Below, piece after piece: positions 16,530-27,800 of a DNA stretch of 64,000 bases. A program made the translations under genes and the position numbers. Below the pieces are notes generated by a model. The model ran no database searches. It was given only the letters and a program-made list of their open reading frames with translations, and was not told the origin of the DNA. Within the stretch, counting starts at the first letter, position 1, and every line of letters begins with the position of its first letter. This stretch comes from Salinivirgaceae bacterium (lineage in GTDB: Bacteria > Bacteroidota > Bacteroidia > Bacteroidales > SZUA-534): the NCBI GenBank assembly GCA_017474765.1, contig JAFVGW010000037.1:24680-88679 (forward strand), written 5' to 3'.

Positions 16530-18566
16530 ATGAAGACACCGAAAATTGTTAAAGACGACCCCTGGTTGAATCCTTATAAGGATGTGATTGTCAAACGAAT
16601 GCAGAATTGTGCCGAGACCGAGGCGAAACTCACGGGAAACGGCAAGACAACTCTCTTCGATTTTGCCAACGGCCATTTGTTTTACGGCACTTTCTGCGAC
16701 GGACAGACCACAACCATTCGCGAGTGGCTGCCGAACGCGATGCGCGTGACGCTCATTGGCGATGTGAACGGCTGGCAGGAGAGTCACGATTTCGACTTCA
16801 AACCGCTGACCGACGGCAATTGGGAGTTGCATTTGCCCGCCGACCGTTTCGGGCACGGCTCGCTGTTCCGCCTGAAGGTTTACTGGAGCGGCGGCGAGGG
16901 CGAGCGCATTCCTGCCTGGTCGCGCCGAGTGGTGCAAGACCCGCAGACAAATGTCTTCAGCGCGCAGGTGTGGTGTCCGCCCGAGCCTTACGAGTGGAAG
17001 TGCAAGGAGCGCCCCAAGGCAACCGAACCGTTTATCTATGAGGTGCATATTGGAATGTCGGGCGAGAAGGAAGGCGTGACAACCTTCAATGAGTTCCGTC
17101 AGAACGTGCTGCCGCGCGTGGTCAAACTGGGCTACAACACCATTCAGATGATGGCCATTCAGGAGCACCCTTACTACGGCTCGTTCGGCTATCACGTGTC
17201 GAGTTTCTTCGCCGTGTCGTCAAGGTTCGGCACGCCCGACGATTTGAAGGCGCTTATCGACGAATGTCACGCGCAGGGCATTCGTGTGGTGATGGATTTG
17301 GTCCATTCGCACGCTGTGAAAAACGTCAACGAGGGCCTGGGCCTGTACGACGGAACCCGTTACCAGTTCTTCCATAGCGGCGACCGCGGCGTCCACCCCG
17401 CGTGGGATTCCTACTGCTTCAACTACGGCAAGGGCAACGTTATCCACTTCCTGCTCTCGAACATAAAATTCTGGCTCGACGAGTACCATTTCGACGGCTT
17501 CCGCTTCGACGGCGTAACAAGTATGATTTATCTGAATCACGGTCTGGGCGAGGATTTCACGTCGTATGAACTATATTTTAATGGTGCGCAGGACGAGGAC
17601 GCCATTACCTATCTGATGCTGGCCAACAAACTAATCAAGCAGGTGAACCCCGATGCCATTTCGATTGCCGAGGAGATGAGCGGTTATCCTGGCCTGGCAA
17701 TGCGGTTGGAGGATGGCGGTGTCGGGTTCGATTACCGCCTGGCGATGGGAATCCCCGATATGTGGATTAAAGTGCTGAAAGAGAGCGCAAACGACGAGTC
17801 GTGGGATTTGGGGCACATTTACCACGAACTGACTTCGAAACGCGCCGACGAGCGCACCATTTCGTATGCCGAATCGCACGACCAGGCGCTGGTGGGCGAC
17901 AAGACAATCGCTTTTTGGCTGATGGATAAAGAGATGTATTTCAATATGTTGGTGACGTCGCAGAATCTGCAAATCGACCGCGGAATAGCCCTTCACAAGA
18001 TGATTCGGCTGCTCACAATGGCCACTGCTGGCGGCGGCTACCTGAACTTTATGGGCAACGAGTTCGGCCACCCCGAGTGGATTGATTTTCCGCGCGAGGG
18101 CAACAACTGGTCGTACAAATATGCGCTGCGCCAATGGAGCCTTGTTGACCGCGAAGACTTGAAATACAAGTATTTGAATGAGTTCGACATTGAAGCCGTG
18201 CACCTTCTGCGCGACCGCCATTTGCTGAGCGTTTTCCCGTTCTATGCGCAGATGATCGACGATAACGACAAGGTTTTGGCTTTCACCCGTGCCGATTTGC
18301 TGTTCGTCTTCAATTTCCACCCGACAAAGAGTTACACAAACTTCGAAATACCTGTGCTTCAGGGCAAATACAAGATTCTGTTCAGCACCGATGAGTTGCG
18401 TTTCGGCGGTTTTGGCCGTATCGATGAGTCGATGACATACCCCACGACCGTGGCCAGCGTCGACGACAAGTCGGTTATCCGCCTTTACATTCCCGCCCGC
18501 TCGGCCATTGTGCTTCAGCGGCAGTTCATACCGAATGTTTATCAGCGCTTGCGCGGAATGAAGTGA
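16530..18566 (+). CDS. glgB: 1,4-alpha-glucan branching enzyme (GH13)
   Basis: It introduces alpha-1,6 branches into glycogen. The 678-residue product has a CBM48-like N-terminal domain (about 50-150: GTFCDGQTTTIREWLPNAM, LIGDVNGW) and a GH13 barrel. Key residues are visible: the nucleophile Asp in FDGFRFDGVTSM (about residue 325), the acid/base Glu in ISIAEEMSG, and the transition-state pair in SYAESHDQALVGDKT. The C-terminal all-beta domain ends in LYIPARSAIVL. The length and the DGVTSM signature match the eukaryotic-like branching enzymes common in Bacteroidota. It is transcribed away from the barrel paralogues and belongs functionally with the 30.1-39.2 kb glycogen genes. Confidence 0.93.
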   Translation: MKTPKIVKDDPWLNPYKDVIVKRMQNCAETEAKLTGNGKTTLFDFANGHLFYGTFCDGQTTTIREWLPNAMRVTLIGDVNGWQESHDFDFKPLTDGNWELHLPADRFGHGSLFRLKVYWSGGEGERIPAWSRRVVQDPQTNVFSAQVWCPPEPYEWKCKERPKATEPFIYEVHIGMSGEKEGVTTFNEFRQNVLPRVVKLGYNTIQMMAIQEHPYYGSFGYHVSSFFAVSSRFGTPDDLKALIDECHAQGIRVVMDLVHSHAVKNVNEGLGLYDGTRYQFFHSGDRGVHPAWDSYCFNYGKGNVIHFLLSNIKFWLDEYHFDGFRFDGVTSMIYLNHGLGEDFTSYELYFNGAQDEDAITYLMLANKLIKQVNPDAISIAEEMSGYPGLAMRLEDGGVGFDYRLAMGIPDMWIKVLKESANDESWDLGHIYHELTSKRADERTISYAESHDQALVGDKTIAFWLMDKEMYFNMLVTSQNLQIDRGIALHKMIRLLTMATAGGGYLNFMGNEFGHPEWIDFPREGNNWSYKYALRQWSLVDREDLKYKYLNEFDIEAVHLLRDRHLLSVFPFYAQMIDDNDKVLAFTRADLLFVFNFHPTKSYTNFEIPVLQGKYKILFSTDELRFGGFGRIDESMTYPTTVASVDDKSVIRLYIPARSAIVLQRQFIPNVYQRLRGMK

Positions 18567-18645
18567 GGAAGCAGGCATTAGGCATTAGGCACTAGGTGTT
18601 AGGGATTAGGCAATGGGTGTTGGAAATTACGAATTTTGAATTTAG

Positions 18646-18663
18646 TCCCGATAATTATCGGGG
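18646..18663. repeat. Palindrome TCCCGA...TCGGGG, copy 2
   Basis: It has arms TCCCGATAA and TTATCGGGG. It lies in the leader of the following lipoprotein gene, after a stretch of reversed TAGGCATTAGG-type simple repeats (18572-18620). Confidence 0.6.
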
Positions 18664-18700
18664 TCAGAATAAATTGTTAGCAATTAAATATTTATTGGAT

Positions 18701-19858
18701 ATGAGAAGACTTGTTTGGGCAGCGATGGGCGTTGCGTTGATTTCGATTGTGTTTGCTGGGTGCAAAGAAGAAGAACCAACATATACGGTTCAAGTTACTG
18801 CCACTGAAGGCGGAACTGTTGAAGGACAGAATGGCGAATACAAGGAAGGTGAAACGGTTGAATTTAAAGCGATTCCTGCAGATGGCTATTATTTTACCAA
18901 ATGGAGCAATGGCAGCACCGACAATCCGCTGACCATAACCATATCTAATAAGGATATAACTTTAACAGCTCAATTTGCTCAAAGCCCGCTTGTTACCATA
19001 ACCGCAGGCAGCAACGGCACCATTGGCGGTTCCGACAACGGCCGCTACGCACAGGGCGAGACTCTTACATTCACTGCCATACCTGCAATGGGTTATTGTT
19101 TCAGCCAATGGTCCGACGGTAATATCAGCAACCCGCGCGAAATAACTGTTGGCAAAGACGATATTTCACTTACCGCCGAATTTGCCAAGCCCACCATTGA
19201 AACCGTCGATTTGGGCCTTGAAAGCGGCACGCTTTGGGCTACTTGCAATATAGGTGCTGCCGACCCGTGGAACTATGGCGATTATTACGCTTGGGGCGAA
19301 ACTCAAACAAAAGACGATTACAGTTGGGAGACATATAAGTATTGCAAAGGCTCGGAAGAAACTCTTACAAAATATTGCTACGATGCTGAATACGGTAACA
19401 ATGGTTTCACCGACACCCTTACCACTCTTGATGCCGCCGATGATGCTGCCACCGCCGTGTTGGGTGCAGGCTGGGCAATACCCACCAACGCAGAGTGGAA
19501 GGAACTTTACTACCAATGCTATTGGGTTTGGACAAAAAACTACAATAATCGGAACGTGAGTGGTTACATTGTTTACAAAGCAAAGTCGGCAAGCGACAAA
19601 GGAACCGTAGTGTATAGTGACGGCACACCTGCAGCGTCATATTCTCTATCCGACGCCCATATTTTCCTTCCCGAGGCAGGTTATCGGGGCGGCTCGGGTC
19701 TTCACTTCGATGGTTTCGAGGGCTGCTATTGGTCGAGTTTGCTATACGATGACTACCCGAACGCCGCTCTGGGCTGCTCCTTCGACAGCGACGCCGTGGG
19801 CCAGGACATTGTCGTCCGTGAGATTGGGTTTCCTATACGTTCCGTCAAGCGGCCATAA
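18701..19858 (+). CDS. Lipoprotein with two InlB-type repeats and a C-terminal FISUMP domain
   Basis: 385 residues from MRRLVWAAMG; the longer frame from 18596 runs through repeat DNA and is rejected. An SPII lipobox (VFAGCKEE) predicts lipid anchoring. Two tandem about 70-residue beta repeats follow (TATEGGTVEGQNGEY...YYFTKWSNGSTDNP; ITAGSNGTIGGSDNG...CFSQWSDGNISNP), matching the InlB B / Listeria-Bacteroides repeat pattern. From about residue 165 comes a Fibrobacter-succinogenes-major-type domain (VDLGLESGTLWATCNIGA, YYAWGE, GWAIPTNAEWKEL, YWSS, IRSVKR). Such proteins are usually surface-displayed; adhesive or scaffold roles are inferred. Confidence 0.85.
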   Translation: MRRLVWAAMGVALISIVFAGCKEEEPTYTVQVTATEGGTVEGQNGEYKEGETVEFKAIPADGYYFTKWSNGSTDNPLTITISNKDITLTAQFAQSPLVTITAGSNGTIGGSDNGRYAQGETLTFTAIPAMGYCFSQWSDGNISNPREITVGKDDISLTAEFAKPTIETVDLGLESGTLWATCNIGAADPWNYGDYYAWGETQTKDDYSWETYKYCKGSEETLTKYCYDAEYGNNGFTDTLTTLDAADDAATAVLGAGWAIPTNAEWKELYYQCYWVWTKNYNNRNVSGYIVYKAKSASDKGTVVYSDGTPAASYSLSDAHIFLPEAGYRGGSGLHFDGFEGCYWSSLLYDDYPNAALGCSFDSDAVGQDIVVREIGFPIRSVKRP

Positions 19859-19889
19859 AACCTTGTAACTCAAAACTTAAAACTCAAAA

Positions 19890-21587
19890 ATGTCTTTTAT
19901 CTCTATATATCAAGTACTTGTGCGGCTATTTGGCAATAATGTCACGTCGCCAGTTTTCAATGGCTCGCGCGAAGAGAACGGCGTGGGCAAGATGTCGGCA
20001 TTTACACCGCACGTTCTCAAGCAGATACGTGAGATGGGCTTCACTCACATTTGGTACACGGGGCTCATTGAGCACGCCCGCTGCCAGGGCAATCCCGAAT
20101 ATGGTATTCCCGATGGTAACCCGCGGATTATCAAAGGGAAAGCAGGCTCGCCCTACGCCATTTGCGACTATTACGACATTGACCCCGATTTGGCCGATTC
20201 CGTACCCGACCGTCAGGCCGAGTTCGACGACCTTGTGCGCCGCACTCACGCGGCGGGACTGAAGATGGTGATTGACTTTGTGCCCAACCACGTGGCGCGG
20301 CAGTACCATTCCGACGTCCGCCCCGAAGCCGACTTTGGCCGCAACGACCACCCCGAGTGGCATTTCTCGCCATTGAACGATTTCTACTACACCGCCGAGC
20401 CGCTGCATTTGCCCGAAGGCTCGGGAACGAAAATCGATGGCACGCAAGTACCTGACTATGAAGAAAATCCCGCCAAGGTTACAGGCAACGACCAGTTTTC
20501 GGCTTGGCCGTCGGTCAACGATTGGTACGAGACTGTGAAACTGAACTATGGCGTTGATTATCAGAATAATCACAACTGCCAGTTTGAGCCGCACCCAGTT
20601 GTTTGGCAAAAAATGACCGACATTCTCTGCTATTGGGCGGCGCGCGGCGTTGACGCTTTCCGCTGCGATATGGCCGAGATGGTGCCCGTTGAGTTTTGGC
20701 AGTTCGCCATTGCCGAAGTTAAAAAGAAATATCCTGACATTCAGTTTATTGCAGAGATTTACGGCCCTGCGGCATACAAAGATTATATCTATCGCGGCGG
20801 CTTCGATTACCTGTACGACAAGGTTGGCTTGTACGACACCCTGCGCGGCATAATATGCAACGGCGAGCCAGCCAGCAATCTCACTCGGTGTTGGCAAAAT
20901 CTCGGCGGAATCGACAGCCATATGCTGCGTTTCCTTGAAAACCACGACGAGCAGCGCATTGCGTCGCGCTTTTTTGCAGGCAATCCGCGCAAAGCGATAC
21001 CCGCAATGATTGTTGCCGCCACGCTCAACCAGGGCGCGGTGATGGTCTATTTCGGGCAGGAAGTTGGCGAGCCTGCCAATGGCGCCACGGGCTTCAGCGG
21101 CGACGATGGGCGCACCACAATTTTTGACTACAGCAACGTGCCTGCGTTCCAAAGGTGGTATAATGGCGGCAAAGCCGACGGCGCTCTGCTCACTGACGAA
21201 GAGAGCGGATTGCGCGATTTCTACTATAGTTTGATGAAGATTGTGAGCAGCGAGCCGTGCTTCACCGATGGCCGCTTCTACGACCTGATGTGGGTGAACG
21301 GCGGCATCGACACCTCGAAAGTGTATGCCTACCTGCGTTACACCGATAAAGAGGCGATGCTTGTGGTTGTGAATTTCGACCATGAGAACGGCAAGGAATT
21401 TTTGCTTCGGATTCCAGATGAGGTTTGGAATTACATCAACATAGGAGTGGATGGTGAGGCATCATTGGTTCCATTATTTGGCTGTGCGCCAACACTATTG
21501 CTAGATGTTCAGCATATTGCCAACTATGGAATCAGACTCAAAATGTATCCCGACTGCGGCGTTATCTATATGATTGAGAAAATTTGA
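19890..21587 (+). CDS. GH13 alpha-amylase family enzyme
   Basis: A 565-residue cytoplasmic-looking protein (no clear signal peptide). The TIM-barrel motifs of clan GH-H are present: VIDFVPNH, the nucleophile Asp in GVDAFRCDMAE (about residue 260), the acid/base Glu in QFIAEIYGP, and the transition-state Asp in FLENHDEQR. A C-terminal beta-domain follows (YLRYTDKEAMLVVVNFDHE). It likely hydrolyses or remodels alpha-1,4-glucans inside the cell. It sits between glgB and the other glycogen genes, separated by surface-protein genes, and is followed by a clear terminator. Exact specificity (amylase, maltogenic or transferase) is not resolved. Confidence 0.88.
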   Translation: MSFISIYQVLVRLFGNNVTSPVFNGSREENGVGKMSAFTPHVLKQIREMGFTHIWYTGLIEHARCQGNPEYGIPDGNPRIIKGKAGSPYAICDYYDIDPDLADSVPDRQAEFDDLVRRTHAAGLKMVIDFVPNHVARQYHSDVRPEADFGRNDHPEWHFSPLNDFYYTAEPLHLPEGSGTKIDGTQVPDYEENPAKVTGNDQFSAWPSVNDWYETVKLNYGVDYQNNHNCQFEPHPVVWQKMTDILCYWAARGVDAFRCDMAEMVPVEFWQFAIAEVKKKYPDIQFIAEIYGPAAYKDYIYRGGFDYLYDKVGLYDTLRGIICNGEPASNLTRCWQNLGGIDSHMLRFLENHDEQRIASRFFAGNPRKAIPAMIVAATLNQGAVMVYFGQEVGEPANGATGFSGDDGRTTIFDYSNVPAFQRWYNGGKADGALLTDEESGLRDFYYSLMKIVSSEPCFTDGRFYDLMWVNGGIDTSKVYAYLRYTDKEAMLVVVNFDHENGKEFLLRIPDEVWNYINIGVDGEASLVPLFGCAPTLLLDVQHIANYGIRLKMYPDCGVIYMIEKI

Positions 21588-21626
21588 GGCTCATTTCGTT
21601 TGCCAAAGGCATTTTTAGCAGTTCCC

Positions 21627-21655
21627 GCCAGACAAATTTCTTGTCTGGCTTTTTT
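21627..21655 (+). terminator. Intrinsic terminator after the GH13 amylase
   Basis: The perfect 9-bp arms GCCAGACAA/TTGTCTGGC with a 5-base loop are followed by six Ts. Confidence 0.9.
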
Positions 21656-21731
21656 ATTGCGTTTTTGCGTATAATCAATTAAAAATCTTGCGATTAGTAT
21701 GAAAAAAGTGTACATCGTTTGCAAAAATTAT

Positions 21732-21739
21732 TATATTTG
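21732..21739 (+). promoter_or_regulatory. -7 box for the giant surface protein gene
   Basis: TATATTTG in an AT-rich stretch, with a leader of about 110 bases before the ATG at 21853. The rest of the 21588-21852 gap shows only the terminator. Confidence 0.5.
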
Positions 21740-21852
21740 CGATATATGTTTTGCTTTCAACCGAAGTTTGTTTGTTAAGATAGTGCGGTAACGAGTTGAA
21801 AACAAGTGTATTATACCTGTATTCAGTATACATAATTTTAACACATGATAAG

Positions 21853-24800
21853 ATGAAAAGAGTTATCAGAAACTTCTTTTTGGCAGTTGCCATTTTTATT
21901 TCGATGATTGCAACAGCCGAAGCCCAAAACAGTTTTGCCTATCAGGCAGTTATCCGCACAGCACAAGGCGAAGTGGTTAGTAACCAAAAGGTTGGAATGA
22001 GGTTCAGCCTCATCTACAACGACAAAACAGTTTACAGCGAGACGCATACACCCGAGACCAACCAGTACGGCAACGTGCAGGTTGAGGTGGGCAAAGGGCA
22101 GAACGCCACTGGCGATTTTGCCGCTGTGCCATGGAGCACAATGCAGGTGATGATGAAGATTGAGGCCGACCCCAATGGCGGCACCGATTATATTGACTTG
22201 GGAACCATACAGTTGCAGCCTGCGCCGTACGCCATGTACGCGCCTGTGGCAGGCACGGTGAGCACCATTCAGGCCGGTGAGCCCAAATCGGACAGCGACG
22301 CTCTATTTGAGGTTAAGGACAAGGAAGGCAATGTTGTGTTTGCCGTTTATCCCGATGGTGTGCGCGTGTTTGTTGATGACACATCCAGCGCTAAGGCTAT
22401 GCAGACAGGCTTTGCAGTGGCTGGCCGCCGTGCCGCTAAAGAAGGCGGCGATGCCAACATCTTTTCGGTGAACACCGAAGGAACTCAAGTTTTTGTTGGT
22501 GAGGAAGATACCTCGGGGGGCAAACCGATTTCGACAGGCTTTGCAGTTTCGGGCCGCAGGGCGGCAAAAGATGGTTCGGCTGATTTATTCACGGTTAGTT
22601 CATCTGGCACGCAAATCTATATTGGTGAGCAAGATGGCAAGCCAATTTCGACAGGATTTGCAGTGGCAGGCCGCCGTGCCGCTAAAGACGATGATAAATA
22701 CCTTGAAATCAATGCCGACGGAACCCGCGTATATATTGACGATGCCGATAACGCTGGCGGTAAGGCAGTTGCGACAGGTTTTGCTGTTTCGGGCCGCAGG
22801 GCTGCCAAAAGCGATGCCGACAGCAAATATTTAGAAATCAATGCAAACGGAACGCAAGTGTTTGTCGACGACTCTGACGACAAGCCAATTTCGACTGGAT
22901 TTGCCGTTTCAGGGCGCAGAGCCGCCAAAGGTAACGAGCCGAAACTCTTTGAGGTGAACCAATACGGCACGCAAATCTACATCGACACCAAGAAAGGTAA
23001 ACCTATCAGCACGGGATTTGCCGTTTCGGGGCGCAGAGCCGCTAAAGATGGCAGCACACCAAAATATATGGTGATTGACGCCGACGGCACCCGCATCTAT
23101 GTTGATTATGAGGAGGCCAAGGCCATGCAGACAGGTTTCGCAGTGAGCGGACGCCGTGCAGCCAAAGACGGCACTCCGAACACCATTCTGAAAGTGGACA
23201 ACGTGGAGGGTACTCGCGCCTACATTGACGACATTGACGGCAAGGCCATGCAGACAGGCTTTGCGGTGAGCGGCCGCAGGGCAGCCAAAGAGGGCAATAT
23301 CTTTTTGGGTATCAATAAAGACAAGACCACTCTTACAACCAAGCAGTTGGAAGTAGGTAGTGCGGAGGCTGCAGGTAACACATTGGTAATGAATAGCGAG
23401 TCAATCAAAATCGTGACCGAAGTATTCCTGCTCACCGAGAAAGAGAACGACGAGCCAGTGCTCACCGCCGACAACACAACGGGCGTTGGTGTCAATGCTA
23501 ATTTGATGTTAAAAGGCGAGATTGGGCAAAGTGTTGAAAGTGTGGCGGTTGAGGAAGTGGTGCCTGATACGATATTGGTTGTGGATGAAATCAAATCTCT
23601 GCAATGTGCCGAATTAGCCGCCGCTTTGGGCGAGGCTGACGGTTTTGCTCTGCTGAAAATCTACGGGGCCAACCTGTATACAAGGCCACAAAAGGTTGAC
23701 GCTGCAGGCAACTCATTCATTCTGTTCGATGTCAACGGCAACATAACCAGTCAGCGCGAGAACGCGGTGGCAGCAGTGGTTATGACCCAAGCCGCAACAC
23801 CCGACGCTCAAGTGCTTATTTGGCCGCTCAAACAAACCAACAACACCAATATCAGTTTCGGTCTGACAGCCGCTGACGGCAACAATCAATATGTGAATGT
23901 TGTGGCCGTCATCAATTCGGGCGATGGTGTTGAGTGCAAGGTTCAGGCATTGGCAGCAAATAATGAGATGGGCTCGGTTACTCCTGAAGGCCGATATATT
24001 TATGGTGAGATTGTCAAATTCACGGCAAAGGCTAACGACCATTACCACTTTGTAAGTTGGAACGACGGCAACTGCACTAATCCCCGAACAATGATGGTGA
24101 CAGGCGACACCACAATCACTGCATTGTTTGAACCTAACACCTATAATATATCGTTGACAGCATCAGAAGGTGGCAGTGTTATCGGAAAAGGAACTTATAG
24201 TTATGGCTCAGAAATAAAACTTGTTGCCAAGCCTGACTCCGTTGCAGGGTACCACTTCGAGAAGTGGAGCGACGATGTCACCGACAATCCGCGTACGTTG
24301 ACTGTTACCAGTGATACGACATTGAAAGCCATTTTCGCTATCAACCAATATGCCATCACTTTCAATGCCAATGGCGGTGAATTTGCTGATGGAGCAACAA
24401 CAACGGAAAACGTGGCTCACGGCAATTCTATCACAAGTTTCCCGGCAGTTGAGCGCAAAGACTACATACTGACAGGCTGGACCGATGACAATGGCACATC
24501 GTTTACAAAGGAAAACATTGTAAATGGTGAGGTTACACTTTACGCGCAATGGCTTCAGACAACCTATTATGTGGCCGACGCCGACCATGACGGCAGCGCC
24601 GATGGCGACGGAACTTCGGGCAACCCCTATGCAAGCATAAATGATGCTCTTGAGCAAATAATCTCCGTCGGAAAAGACACCGCAGCATATACCATCTGTG
24701 TAAAAGGCGTGCTTGCCGAAGACGGCATGCTCATTCCCGAAGCGTTGGACGGCAAAATCAGCAAACTCACTATTGAGGGCGATGGCGGCCAGATGGAAAC

Positions 24801-27800
24801 CGACAAAGGCGGCGAAGGCACTCATTATGTGCCAGGCGGAACACTTACAAAAGCCAGCGAATTTGGCAGAGTGCTTGGAGTTGCGACAAGTGTGCCGGTA
24901 ACCCTGCGCAACATCACCGTTACAGGCGGAAAACTCGATATTTACCATAGTACCACGATGGATGATTACAACGGTGGCGGAATCTTCGTTGATGGCATTG
25001 CTGACGTAACCATTGCTGATAGCGCATATATAGTTGGCAACGAAGCAAGTGGTGACCATGAGGGCAGAGGTAGCGGAGTGTTCGTTCTTGGCAAACTCAC
25101 AATGACTGGCGGCGAAATAAGCAATAACGGATATACGATTACAGGTGGTGGGGTGTTTGTTGCTGGCGAATTCACAATGACAGGCGGAACGATAAGCGGC
25201 AACTCTGCTGGTGATGGCGGTGGTGTGTTTGTTGTTGGCAAATTCACAATGACTGGTGGCACCATCAGCAATAATGACGATAGTTTTGGTGGTGGCGCAG
25301 TTTATGTATGTGGTGACGGCTCATTCCTTATGGGCGGCTCTGCTTATATTCCTGCATCCAACAATGTTAAATTGGATAATACACACATTACCATCATAAG
25401 CGATTTGAAGGCACAAGCGCCTGTAGCAACTATCAAAATAGGCAAAAATAATAGTAATAATACAACAGCAGAAGATTATAATACAAAAGTTCTTCACGCA
25501 AATCCTGAAGGGAATAACGTTGAAGAAGACGAGACACTGCTCAAGAACAATTACACGAAGTTTGCAATTCTGCCGAGGTATTATTATGACTATGGGACCC
25601 TTAATGGGTTCTATTACGATTATAGAATCTTAGAAACTGGATACTTGCAGCATTTCTGCTCTTTGATTTTGTACGAAAACGAAGACGAAACAACACCTTA
25701 TGGCGAGCCACAAACGCTTGTTGATGGAGATATGCTGGAAAAATCGCCTGAGCACCGCGACAAAGAAGGTTACCAGTTCCTTGGCTGGCATAGGCGGAAA
25801 TGGAATGGTTGGGATGGCTTTAACACAGAGGTCGACTCGTTGGTGTTCCCGTATGAAGTAACAGCCGAAGACGATACAATTATTCTTGTTGGCCAGTGGG
25901 CACGGAACACATTCTACGTGAAGAATGGTGGCAATGACAACAAAGGCGGCACCAACTCAGGCGATGACGCACTTGCCACAATTGCAGGAGCAGTCAGCAA
26001 AATGAACAACTCCCAAGTCGATTACACGATTGTTGTCAGCGGAACTCTCGTTGACCAACAAGCAATTGCTGATATAATGATTGTTAATCCTGATGTCCCT
26101 GGAGGAGATGCATTAACACCGATACCTGCCCGCAGCATCACCTTGTGCGGAGAAACAGGCAACGAGACTGACGCGATTGACTTTGGATGGTATTTAGACA
26201 TGGGTGGTTTAGAACCGTATATGCAAAACCGACATGAAATTGCGGAACAAGGCTCTGCACTCACCATAAACACCATGGTGCCGGTAACCATTGAGAATCT
26301 GACTATTACTGGCGGATATGCATTTGGCAGCGATGGCGGAGGCGTTTATATTGGAAGTTATGCCAATGTCACAATTGCTGACGGTGCGTTGATAAAGGAG
26401 AACTGGAATTCGAGAGATCTGGATAATGAAAATGGTGGCAACGGTGGCGGAGTTTATGTGTCGCCATACGCAAATTTGAGTCTGACATCTGAAGGATTAA
26501 TATCTGAAAACGCTGCAGTTAATGGTGGTGGAGTGTATGTGGATGAAAACGCGACATTCAATAAGGATGGCGGACTAATAACAAGAAACATTGCAAGTAA
26601 CGGAGGCGGCGTGTGTGTTGCTAATGGTGCGACTCTTACTATGACTAATGGCCAAATTGCCCAAAACACTGCTTATGAAGATGGCGGAGGTATCTTCACA
26701 GAGGGAACGTTCACCATGACTGGCGGAACGATAGGTGGCTCGGAAGACGATGCTAACACAGCCAAAAACGGTGGCGGCATTTTATGCTACTCGGCAACCA
26801 TTGGCGGAAACTCAACAGAAAATCGCCCCGAAATATCTTATAACACGGCCAGCAACAACGGTGGCGGCGTGGCGGCAGTTGAGGCCAATAGTGGTACAAT
26901 AAACATTACAAACGCCATAATCAGTTACAACACTGCTAATAAAGGTGGCGGCTTGTATCAGGGACAGTGGACAAAAATGTTTATTGGCGACGGTACATTG
27001 GTAACTGGCAATAAGGCTAGTGATGGTAGCGGGTTCAGTTTTGGTAATTCGGCGGCTTATAATCTTGTTATGACAGGCGGCGTAATCAATGGATGCGCAA
27101 ATATTTCCTCACAGGCAATTAAAATGTCGGGCAACGCGAAGGTTGATACTGTGAGACTCGAAAGTAGAACCTATGTTGGTATTGCCGGAAAATTGGATTC
27201 AGACAAAGTGGCGGTGATTGTGCCATCGGAATACCATAATGGTGTACAACTGATTAGAAAAGAAAACGATGATGTAACAGATGAAGTATTCACCGCTGCC
27301 ATCAGCAAGTTCACCGTTGCTCCCAAAAAGTTGGACGAAAACACAACCCTCAACTGTTACATCACTAACGATGGCAACCTGCTGATGGATGTCAATATTG
27401 GTGAGGTTGTTAACCGGATTACGAGCGCGACAAAGTTTGGGAATATATCCGTTGAGGGCATGATGCCAAATGATGGAATCTCAAGAATAGGTGATGCATT
27501 ACGGAATAAAACTGACCAATCGGTTCCAATTGCGCTTGATTTGAGCGGTGTGTCAGGAATGCAAACCATTCCTGGTTCTGTGAATGGGGAACCAACTAAT
27601 TTCGCAAGGTGCTTGAATCTTGTAAGTATCACGCTTCCCGAAGGCATCACAAGCATTGGCGAATATGCATTTCATGGGTGTACGAGTCTTGCGTCAGTTA
27701 GCATCCCTGAAGGAGTTACATCAATTGGCAGTAGAGCATTTGAAGGTTGCGATCTTTCTGAAGGCTTCGCATTGCCCGAAGGCATAACTACAATTGAATC

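Noticed and set aside
19926..21383. 485-codon minus-strand frame opposite the GH13 amylase
   Set aside because: Antisense to a clear GH13 enzyme; composition typical of a shadow frame.
22390..23330. CRISPR-like or minisatellite interpretation of the regular repeats
   Set aside because: The repeat is in the protein sequence with varied codons and sits inside a long open frame; no identical DNA repeats with spacers occur.
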